Shown: piece by piece, positions 7,341-13,530 of the stretch | Numbering within the stretch: position 1 is the stretch's first letter | Layout of the letters: every line of letters begins with the position of its first letter | NCBI RefSeq assembly: GCF_000513955.1 | Contig: NZ_AZUZ01000006.1 | Span: 225,914-266,668 of the forward strand | Source of the DNA: Pseudoxanthomonas suwonensis J47 | GTDB lineage: Bacteria > Pseudomonadota > Gammaproteobacteria > Xanthomonadales > Xanthomonadaceae | DNA length: 40,755 bases | Reading direction: 5' to 3' | Translations under genes and position numbers: made by a program | The notes under the pieces: model-generated | Told to the model about the DNA's origin: nothing | Seen by the model: only the letters and a program-made list of their open reading frames with translations | Database searches by the model: none

Positions 7341-8686
7341 TGCCGCTCGAACAGCGCGATGCTCTCCACGTGCGCCGTGTGCGGGAACATGTCCATCACC
7401 CCGGCCTCCACCAGCCGGTAGCCGCGCTCGTGGACCAGGAAGCCGGCGTCGCGCGCCAGCGAACCGGGGTGGCAGCTCACGTAGACGATGCGGTCGATGC
7501 CCTGCAGCGGCAGCTGCTTGAGCACCTCGTCGGCGCCCGAGCGCGGCGGGTCGAGCAGCAGCTTGTCGAAGCCGCGGCGCATCCACGGCGTGCCGCGCTG
7601 GTCCTGGGTCAGGTCGGCGGCGAAGAATTCCGCGTTGGCCAGCCCGTTGCACTGCGCGTTCGCACGCGCCCGCGCCACCAGCCCCGCATCGCCTTCCACG
7701 CCCACCACCTCAGCCACCCCGCGCGCCAGCGGCAGGGTGAAATTGCCCAGCCCGCAGAACAGGTCGAGCACCCGCTCGCCCGGCTGCGCGTCCAGCAGCT
7801 CCAGCGCCCGCGCGATCATCTTCTCGTTGAGCCGCGCGTTCACCTGGATGAAGTCCAGCGGCTGGAAAGCCAGCTCCACGTCCCACTGCGGCAGCCGGAA
7901 CGCCAGCTGCGGCGCATCGCCTTCCAGCGGATGCACGCTGTCGATGCCCTTCGGCTGCAGGAAGATCGCGAAACCGTGCTCGCGCCCGAACGCCGCCAGG
8001 CCCGCCTTGTCGGACTCCACCAGCGGCACCAGGTGGCGCACGGTCAGCGCGATGGCCCCGTCGCCGGCGATGAACTCGATCTGCGGGATCGAATCGCGCG
8101 CCTGCAGGCTGTCCACCAGCGCCGCCAGCGCCTGCACCTTCAGCCCGATCTCCGGGATCGTCGTGTAGCAGACCGACAGGTCGGCGACGAAGCGCGGATC
8201 CTGCTCGCGGAAGCCGACCAGGGTCTTGTCCTTCTTGTTGACCCGGCGCACCGAGAACCGGCCCTTGCGGCGGTAGCCCCAGCTTTCCGCGGTCAGCGGC
8301 TCCAGCACCCGCTCCGGCCTGACCTTGCCGATCCGCTCGAGGTTCTCCAGCAGCACCCGCTGCTTGGCCACGATCTGCTTCGTCTCGTCCAGGTGCTGCA
8401 GCACGCAGCCGCCGCAGGTGCCGAAATGCGGGCAGCGCGGCTGCACCCGGTCCGGCGAGGCCTGCAGCACCTCCAGCGTGCGCGCCTCGTCGAAGCTGCG
8501 GCTGCGCGCGGTCTGCTCGGCCATCACGACCTCGCCCGGCAGCGCGCCGGCGACGAACACGGCCTTGCCGTCCTCGCGGCGGGCGACGCCGCGGCCATCG
8601 TGGCTCAGATCAAGGATTTCAACGCGGAAGGGGGTGCGATCGAGTCGGGCCACGGAGACGGCTGGGGAAGCAACAAGGCCGGCCAT
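7331..8686 (-). CDS. rlmD: 23S rRNA (uracil-5-)-methyltransferase RlmD
   Basis: A 451-residue RlmD, methylating U1939 of 23S rRNA. After an N-terminal TRAM-like RNA-binding segment it has the Fe-S cysteine cluster in CPHFGTCGGCVLQHL, the SAM motif VLDLFCGLGNFTLPLARG, LLDPPRSGA, and the catalytic-cysteine segment YVSCHPGSLARDAGFL. Length fits E. coli RlmD (433). The start chosen is the ATG at 8686 (MAGLVASP); an in-frame ATG at 8701 adds five residues. Longer in-frame extensions run through a 21-bp tandem repeat and lack family support. The stop codon falls within a degenerate copy of a dispersed repeat. Confidence 0.95.
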   Translation of the reverse strand: MAGLVASPAVSVARLDRTPFRVEILDLSHDGRGVARREDGKAVFVAGALPGEVVMAEQTARSRSFDEARTLEVLQASPDRVQPRCPHFGTCGGCVLQHLDETKQIVAKQRVLLENLERIGKVRPERVLEPLTAESWGYRRKGRFSVRRVNKKDKTLVGFREQDPRFVADLSVCYTTIPEIGLKVQALAALVDSLQARDSIPQIEFIAGDGAIALTVRHLVPLVESDKAGLAAFGREHGFAIFLQPKGIDSVHPLEGDAPQLAFRLPQWDVELAFQPLDFIQVNARLNEKMIARALELLDAQPGERVLDLFCGLGNFTLPLARGVAEVVGVEGDAGLVARARANAQCNGLANAEFFAADLTQDQRGTPWMRRGFDKLLLDPPRSGADEVLKQLPLQGIDRIVYVSCHPGSLARDAGFLVHERGYRLVEAGVMDMFPHTAHVESIALFERHRD

Positions 8687-8702
8687 TGTCCCAGATGACA
8701 TC

Positions 8703-8744
8703 CTCCGCAGCCATGACTTGCCGCTCCGCAGCCATGACTTGCCG
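8703..8744. repeat. 21-bp tandem duplication between rlmD and the receiver-HPt gene
   Basis: Two exact, adjacent 21-bp copies (8703-8723 and 8724-8744, each beginning CTCCGCAGCCATGACTTG) sit in the divergent intergenic region. They could duplicate a regulator site or be a simple slippage product; nothing in the sequence decides this. Confidence 0.7.
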
Positions 8745-8804
8745 GGGATTGCCCCCCGCGGGGCGAGCGCTAACATGGCCGCAGCCGACAGGGAGTCAGC
8801 CCGC

Positions 8805-9488
8805 ATGGAATCGCGTGACCCGCTTCCCCGCATCCTGCTGGTCGAGGACGACGCGATCAGCCAGGCTTATTTCACCGCGGTGCTGGAAGCGCTTCCCGCC
8901 ACCATCGAAGTGGCCGCCACCCGCGCCGCCGCGCTGGACCGCGCCCGCGCCCTCCGCCACGACCTGTGGCTGATCGACCTCACCCTCCCCGACGGCTCCG
9001 GCAACGAGCTGCTGGACCAGCTGCAGCAGCAGTGGCCGCAATCGCCGCCGGCGCTGGCGCATACCGCCGACGCCGACCGCAGCGTGCGCAGCCAGGCCCT
9101 GCAGGCCGGCTTCCGCGAGGTGCTGGTCAAGCCGCTGGCTGCGCGCGAACTGGTCACCGCCGTGCGCGACGCACTGGCCGAGGGCATGGACCTGCCCGAC
9201 TGGGACAACGACGCCGCCGCGCGCGCCCTCAACGGCGACCCGGCCAACGTCAAGGCGCTGCGCGAACTGTTCCTGGCCGAGCTGCCTGAGGCGCGCCGCG
9301 AGGTGGTGGAGGCCATGGACCGCGGCGACAGTGCCGCGGTGCGCGCGCGCCTGCACCGCCTGCAGGCCGGCTGCGGCCTGGTCGGCGCCAGCCGGCTGGG
9401 CGCGGCGGTGGAACAACTGCGCCGCAGCCCCGGTTCGCGCGACGCCCTGGAGCGCTTCGTCGAGACCGCCAGCGCCCTGCTCGGCTGA
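8805..9488 (+). CDS. Response-regulator receiver fused to HPt domain
   Basis: A 227-residue two-domain phosphorelay protein. The receiver (about 8-125) shows the acidic pair Asp15/Asp16 in ILLVEDDAIS, the phospho-acceptor Asp58 in LWLIDLTLPDGSG, Thr87 and Lys109 in VLVKPLA. The C-terminal HPt domain (about 135-225) carries the phospho-histidine His184 in RLHRLQAGCGLVGA. There is no output domain, so it should relay phosphate to or from another protein. No histidine kinase lies nearby, making it an orphan. The start is set by GGGAG at 8791-8795, 9 nt before the ATG at 8805. Confidence 0.88.
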   Translation: MESRDPLPRILLVEDDAISQAYFTAVLEALPATIEVAATRAAALDRARALRHDLWLIDLTLPDGSGNELLDQLQQQWPQSPPALAHTADADRSVRSQALQAGFREVLVKPLAARELVTAVRDALAEGMDLPDWDNDAAARALNGDPANVKALRELFLAELPEARREVVEAMDRGDSAAVRARLHRLQAGCGLVGASRLGAAVEQLRRSPGSRDALERFVETASALLG

Positions 9489-9541
9489 ACCCGTCGGCCG
9501 CGCTGGCGGCGGCGCGCCTGTGTCCGCCCCGCCCTGCGCCT

Positions 9542-9547
9542 TACACT
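9542..9547 (+). promoter_or_regulatory. -10 element of rlmJ (leaderless arrangement)
   Basis: TACACT ends 7 nt before the rlmJ ATG at 9555, so transcription should begin at or within a base or two of the start codon. No Shine-Dalgarno is present. Confidence 0.45.
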
Positions 9548-9554
9548 GGCGCGC

Positions 9555-10418
9555 ATGAACTACCGCCACGCCTTCCATGCCGGCAACCACGCCGACGTGC
9601 TCAAGCACGTCGTCCTGCTGGCCGTGCTCGACGCCCTGCTGCGCAAGGACTCCCCGTTCTTCGTCCTCGATACCCACGCCGGCCGCGGCCGCTACCTGCT
9701 GCAGGGCGACGAGACCCACCGCACCAGCGAGGCCACCACCGGCATCCTGCAGCTGGCCGGGCGCAAGGGCCTGCCGCCGGCGCTGGAGCGCTACCTCCAG
9801 GCCGTGGCCGCCGACAACCCGGTCGACAGCCTGGTCGCCTATCCCGGCTCGCCGCTGTTCACTGCCCGTGCCATGCGCGCGCAGGACCGCCTGGCCGCCT
9901 GCGAACTGCAGGCGGAGGAAGCGGCCGCGCTGAAGGCGCTGTTCGCCGGCGACACGCGCGTGGCCGTGCACGCCCGCGACGGCTACGCCGCGGTGCGCGC
10001 CCTGCTGCCGCCGCGCGTGGACGGGGTGCGCTTCGCCCGCGGCCTGGTCCTGGTCGATCCGCCCTACGAGGCCCAGGAGGCCGAGTACCCGCGCGTGGTC
10101 GAGGCGGTCGGCGAGGCCCTGCAGCGCTGGCCGCAGGCGATCTGCGCGATCTGGTACCCGATCAAGCGCCGCCGCAGCCTGCAGCCGTTCTTCCGCAACC
10201 TGGCAAAGCTGCCCGGGGCGCGCTCGGTGCTGCTGGCCGAACTGCTCGTGCGCCCGGACGACTCGCCGTTGCGCCTCAACGGCAGCGGCATGGCCGTGCT
10301 CAACCCGCCGTGGAAGCTGGACGAGGCGCTGGCCCCGGTGCTGCCGGTGCTGCAGGACACCCTGGGCGAAGCCGGCGCCTCGACCCGGCTGGAGTGGATC
10401 AGGCGCGAGGACGGCTGA
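9555..10418 (+). CDS. rlmJ: 23S rRNA (adenine-N6)-methyltransferase RlmJ
   Basis: A 287-residue protein matching RlmJ (E. coli, 280), which methylates A2030 of 23S rRNA. It opens with the family signature MNYRHAFHAGNHADVLKHVV, followed by the SAM-binding FVLDTHAGRGRY and the catalytic DPPYE of N6-adenine methyltransferases in GLVLVDPPYEAQEAEYPR. The ATG at 9555 is fixed by this N-terminus. It converges on the AhpD-like gene with 9 nt between stop codons. Confidence 0.96.
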   Translation: MNYRHAFHAGNHADVLKHVVLLAVLDALLRKDSPFFVLDTHAGRGRYLLQGDETHRTSEATTGILQLAGRKGLPPALERYLQAVAADNPVDSLVAYPGSPLFTARAMRAQDRLAACELQAEEAAALKALFAGDTRVAVHARDGYAAVRALLPPRVDGVRFARGLVLVDPPYEAQEAEYPRVVEAVGEALQRWPQAICAIWYPIKRRRSLQPFFRNLAKLPGARSVLLAELLVRPDDSPLRLNGSGMAVLNPPWKLDEALAPVLPVLQDTLGEAGASTRLEWIRREDG

Positions 10419-10427
10419 CCCGCAGCC

Positions 10428-10895
10428 TCAGCCGTCGGCGTGGCCGCGCACCCGGTACGATCCGGCCACCGAACGCATCGCGATCGCCACCCGGTTCCAG
10501 GCATTGATCGCCGCCGCCGCCCAGGTGATGTCGACCAGTTCGCGCTCGCTGAAATGCGCGCGGACCGCTTCGAAGACCGCGTCCGGCACGTGGCCGTCGG
10601 TGATCCGGGTCAGCGCCTCGGTCCACTCCAGCGCCGCGCGCTCGCGCTCGTCGTAGTACGGCGCCTCGCGCCAGGCATCCAGCCCGTACAGCCGCTGCTC
10701 GCTTTCGCCGGCCGCGCGCGCCTCCTTCCAGTGCATGTCGATGCAGTAGGCGCAGCCGTTGATCTGCGAGGCGCGCAGCTTGACCAGTTCCAGCAGCTTC
10801 GCATCCAGGCCCGATCCGTGCAGGTAGCTGTCCAGCCCCAGCATCGCCTTGTAGGCGTCGGGCGCGATCTTCCAGAATTCCATGCGTGGCTTCAT
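10428..10895 (-). CDS. Carboxymuconolactone decarboxylase/AhpD-like protein
   Basis: A 155-residue protein of the CMD/AhpD superfamily. The redox motif is Cys48-x-x-Cys51 with His55, in QINGCAYCIDMHWKEA, preceded by the family pattern LLELVKLRASQ. The C-terminal AAAINAWNRVAIAMR is typical of the YciW/alkylhydroperoxidase-core group. Likely function is a thiol-dependent peroxidase or disulfide enzyme, with substrate unknown. An excellent ribosome site, GGAGGAGGTGAC, directly precedes the ATG. It begins 41 nt after the TIR-like gene and may be co-transcribed with it. Confidence 0.88.
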   Translation of the reverse strand: MKPRMEFWKIAPDAYKAMLGLDSYLHGSGLDAKLLELVKLRASQINGCAYCIDMHWKEARAAGESEQRLYGLDAWREAPYYDERERAALEWTEALTRITDGHVPDAVFEAVRAHFSERELVDITWAAAAINAWNRVAIAMRSVAGSYRVRGHADG

Positions 10896-10936
10896 GTCAC
10901 CTCCTCCGCTACGTCGGCGCGACCCGTCGACGCGAC

Positions 10937-11857
10937 TCAGGTGCGCCGGATCACCTGCCAGTGCGCCAGCCGCTCGCCGATAAGCGCGGCGCGCCGCTGG
11001 TCGTCAGGACCGTCCATGACCGCCACCTCGTCCTCGTCGGCGCGCAGGTATACGCCGGAGGTGCGGGTATCGACGCCCTCGCCCCGCGTCGTGAACCAGC
11101 CCGAGGCCCGTCCGGGCGCCGGTTCCAGCCGGATCTCGGCCGTGCCTTCCAGCTGCGGCGCGTCCGGATGCAGCGGACGCTCGCCGCGCCAGTAATAGAA
11201 GACCGCCGAGCCGTCGTCCTTTTCGCGGATCGCCTCGCTCCAGTAGCGTGCCGACAGGCTGCCGTCCTCCTGCCAGGCGCGCCCGCCGATTTCCAGCGCG
11301 CCGGCGCGGTTGCGCGCGACCCGCAGCAGGCTCAGCGCCGACGGTTCCTGTTCGGTGCGCCGGGTCAGCGAGAACTGCCACCACGCGCCCTCCAGACGCG
11401 CCACCCGCCCCTCGGCGGCGATGGCCTCGCGCAGCTTGCGGCAGATCGTCTTCACTTCGGCGGCGGTGGCCGAGCCGTCGTAGCGCACGCAGGTCAGGCC
11501 GAGCAGGTCGGTCGGCAGCTTGGCGCCGCTGGCATGCAGGATGAAGGTGCGGCGCATGCCCAGCACGCCGCCGAACAGGCCGGCCTCGAACACCACGTTG
11601 TCGCGCGGCGAGGCCTGGCCGGCGGCACCCGTCGCGGCCGTCGCCGGATTGCTGGTCCAGTCGTCCTGGGCGAACACGAAGGCGGCGAAATCGACCTGCC
11701 GGGTCAGTTCCAGCAGGCGTTCGAGCGTGGTCGTGCCGGGATTGAACGAAGTCGTCCACGGCTCGACCCGTGCGACATCCTCCAGCCCGCGCGCCAGCGC
11801 CTGCAGCAGCTTTGCCTGCGCCCCGGACGAACCGAGGAAAATGCGTGGCTTGCCCAT
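10937..11857 (-). CDS. TIR-like (predicted nucleotide-binding) protein with beta-rich C-terminal domain
   Basis: A 306-residue two-part protein. Residues 1-150 match the TIR-like family of Pfam PF10137, used as the NADase module of bacterial TIR-STING and other CBASS effectors: the opening PRIFLGSSG, the acidic FVFAQDDW, then SPRDNVVFEAGLFGG with the presumed catalytic Glu91, and LPTDLLGLTCVRYDG. Residues 157-306 form a separate, probably all-beta domain rich in Trp, Tyr and Gly (GAWWQFS, LSARYWSEA, VFYYWRGERP, GTAEIRLE, GWFTTRGEG, SGVYLRA). That spacing recalls the small beta-barrel ligand-binding domain of Cap15-type effectors, but this comparison is by eye. Family knowledge suggests NAD cleavage on activation; the activating ligand is unknown and no CD-NTase is adjacent. 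GGAGG lies 5 nt before the ATG. Neighbours are a CDF transporter 48 nt upstream and an AhpD-like gene 41 nt downstream. Confidence 0.82.
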   Translation of the reverse strand: MGKPRIFLGSSGAQAKLLQALARGLEDVARVEPWTTSFNPGTTTLERLLELTRQVDFAAFVFAQDDWTSNPATAATGAAGQASPRDNVVFEAGLFGGVLGMRRTFILHASGAKLPTDLLGLTCVRYDGSATAAEVKTICRKLREAIAAEGRVARLEGAWWQFSLTRRTEQEPSALSLLRVARNRAGALEIGGRAWQEDGSLSARYWSEAIREKDDGSAVFYYWRGERPLHPDAPQLEGTAEIRLEPAPGRASGWFTTRGEGVDTRTSGVYLRADEDEVAVMDGPDDQRRAALIGERLAHWQVIRRT

Positions 11858-11905
11858 CGGGTCCTCCGCATCACGTCAATGCGGCGACCGGCGGGCCGGC
11901 GCGGC

Positions 11906-12829
11906 TCAGGCCGGCGCCGGGTCGTCGTCGCCTTCCGGTTCGAAGAAGCTCCAGCGCACCACCGGGAACTGCTGCTTGAGTGCGCGCTCGACCTGGTCGA
12001 TGTCGCGCAGCATCGCCTCGCCATCGTGGACCCGGCGCATGCGCGCGTGCACCGACACCAGCACCTCGTTGCCCTGCTGGAGGGTGATCAGGTGCAGCAC
12101 CTGGGCGATCTCCGGCCGCGCGGCGAGGAACTCGCTGATCCGGGTCTGCAGGAACGGATCGACGCTCTGGCCGATCAGCATCGCCTTCACTTCCACCGCC
12201 ACCAGCACCGCGATCACGATCAGCAGCACGCCGATGCCGATGGTGCCGATCGCGTCCCACAGCGGGTTGCCGGTGGCCACCGCCAGGCCGATCGCAACCA
12301 GCGCGAACAGCAGGCCCAACAGCGCGGCCAGGTCCTCGCCGAAGATCACCACCAGCTCGGCCTGGCGGCTCTCGCGGAACCACTGCCACAGCGTGCGCGT
12401 CCCGCGTGCCTTGGCCACTTCCTGCAGGCAGGCGCGCATCGAGATGCCCTCGGCGACGATCGCGAACACCAAAACGCCCACCGCCCACCACCACTGCTGC
12501 AGCGGCTCGGGGTGGCGCAGCTTGTGCACGCCCTCGTACACCGAGAACATGCCGCCGACGCTGAACAGCATCACCGCCACCAGGAACGACCAGAAGTAGA
12601 TCGCGCGGCCGTAGCCGAGCGGGTGTTCGGGGGTCACCGGGCGCCGGGCCTGGCGCAGGCCCAGCAGCAGGAGCAGCTGGTTGCCGCAGTCGGCCAGCGA
12701 GTGCACGGTCTCGGCCAGCATCGCCCCGGAGCCGGTGACGAAGGCGGCCACGCCCTTGGCCACGGCGATGGCGAAGTTGGCGCCGAGGGCGAAGAAGATC
12801 GCGCGTACCGAATCGCCGTTGCCTGCCAT
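11906..12829 (-). CDS. Cation diffusion facilitator family transporter
   Basis: A 307-residue inner-membrane divalent-cation exporter. About six hydrophobic segments are visible, beginning with IFFALGANFAIAVAKGVAAF. The metal-site helix motif HSLADCGNQLLLLLG (His and Asp as ligands) is in TM2, and EHPLGYGRAIYFW follows. TM5 carries VVIFGEDLAALLG, where the HxxxD of classical ZitB/FieF is replaced by ExxxD. HSLAD-NQ together with this EDLAALLG resembles the SLC30A9-like subgroup. A C-terminal cytoplasmic domain (about 210-300) ends in an acidic EPEGDDDP. Metal specificity is not determinable. A TAGACT -10 lies 31 nt upstream, probably for all three genes (CDF, TIR-like, AhpD-like). Confidence 0.9.
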   Translation of the reverse strand: MAGNGDSVRAIFFALGANFAIAVAKGVAAFVTGSGAMLAETVHSLADCGNQLLLLLGLRQARRPVTPEHPLGYGRAIYFWSFLVAVMLFSVGGMFSVYEGVHKLRHPEPLQQWWWAVGVLVFAIVAEGISMRACLQEVAKARGTRTLWQWFRESRQAELVVIFGEDLAALLGLLFALVAIGLAVATGNPLWDAIGTIGIGVLLIVIAVLVAVEVKAMLIGQSVDPFLQTRISEFLAARPEIAQVLHLITLQQGNEVLVSVHARMRRVHDGEAMLRDIDQVERALKQQFPVVRWSFFEPEGDDDPAPA

Positions 12830-12859
12830 CCCGGGCTCCCTCGGGCCGATGTCCGGTCG

Positions 12860-12865
12860 AGTCTA
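12860..12865 (-). promoter_or_regulatory. -10 element for the CDF/TIR-like cluster
   Basis: Minus-strand TAGACT, with start of transcription expected about 24 nt before the CDF ATG. No convincing -35 was seen. Confidence 0.35.
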
Positions 12866-12911
12866 GCAAGGGCCGCTACCGCCGGCGCCCGAATATGGGA
12901 AACTGCCGGCC

Positions 12912-13448
12912 ATGCCCCGGAACCGCCTACCCCCCTGGCACGAAGAATTCGTCCTCCCCAACCGGCGGGCGATCCTGATCCGCCCGATCCGCCCGGAGGA
13001 CGCACCGCCCCTGCAGGGCGTGTTCGGCCTGCTCGGCCCGGCCGAACTGCGCGCCCGCTTCGCGCAGGGCCAGGACGTGCTCGACGATACCGCCGCCGCG
13101 CGCCTGTGCCGGCCCGACCCGAAGACCGAACTGGTCCTCGTCGGCGCCGAGCCGCTGCCGCCTGGCGAGGCGATGATCGAGTCGCTGGCCCGCGCGCGGA
13201 TCGTCCCGCATACCCGCGAGGCCGAGTACGCGATCCTGCTCGGCAGCCACGTCTCCGGGCTGGGCCTGGGCCGGCACATGATGCAGAAGCTGGTGAAGTG
13301 GTCGCGCGGCCGCTTCCTCGACCGGCTCTACGGCGACACCCCGTCCAACAACGCGCCGATGCTCGACCTGGCCGCGTCGATGGGCTTCCGCCGCAGCGAC
13401 GAGCCCGGCATCGCCCCGGGCTTCACCCGCCTGGTGCTGGAGCTCTAG
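12912..13448 (+). CDS. GNAT-family N-acetyltransferase
   Basis: A 178-residue acetyltransferase-like protein. The opening RRAILIRPIRPEDAPPLQGVF is the typical beta1-alpha1 of the acetyltransferase domain of Pat-type protein acetylases, written here as RAILIRPIRPEDAPPL. The acetyl-CoA-binding region is HVSGLGLGRHMMQKLVKWS, and the C-terminal NNAPMLDLAASMGFRR matches the usual alpha4-beta6. Unlike full-length Pat it has no CoA-ligase-like domain. Substrate unknown. It is divergent from the CDF gene and followed by a hairpin at 13478-13500. Confidence 0.85.
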   Translation: MPRNRLPPWHEEFVLPNRRAILIRPIRPEDAPPLQGVFGLLGPAELRARFAQGQDVLDDTAAARLCRPDPKTELVLVGAEPLPPGEAMIESLARARIVPHTREAEYAILLGSHVSGLGLGRHMMQKLVKWSRGRFLDRLYGDTPSNNAPMLDLAASMGFRRSDEPGIAPGFTRLVLEL

Positions 13449-13477
13449 CCGCGCCGCGCTGAACAGGCCCTGCGCGC

Positions 13478-13500
13478 CGGCCCGCGGCTGCTGCGGGCCG
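13478..13500 (+). terminator. Hairpin between the GNAT gene and mfd
   Basis: An 8-bp CGGCCCGC/GCGGGCCG stem with a 7-nt loop, 30 nt after the GNAT stop. No T-tract follows, and it lies just upstream of the mfd -10, so it is only a possible terminator. Confidence 0.35.
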
Positions 13501-13515
13501 CTCACGGCCGCGGGC

Positions 13516-13521
13516 TACAAT
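13516..13521 (+). promoter_or_regulatory. -10 element of mfd promoter
   Basis: TACAAT in GGGCTACAATGG. It ends 9 nt before the mfd ATG, predicting a leader of only about 3 nt and no room for a Shine-Dalgarno. Confidence 0.5.
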
Positions 13522-13530
13522 GGAACCCCG

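Noticed and set aside
11871-12869. 332-residue minus-strand frame overlapping the CDF gene
   Set aside because: Arginine/glycine-rich shadow without motifs; the CDF protein in a different frame has clear transporter signatures.
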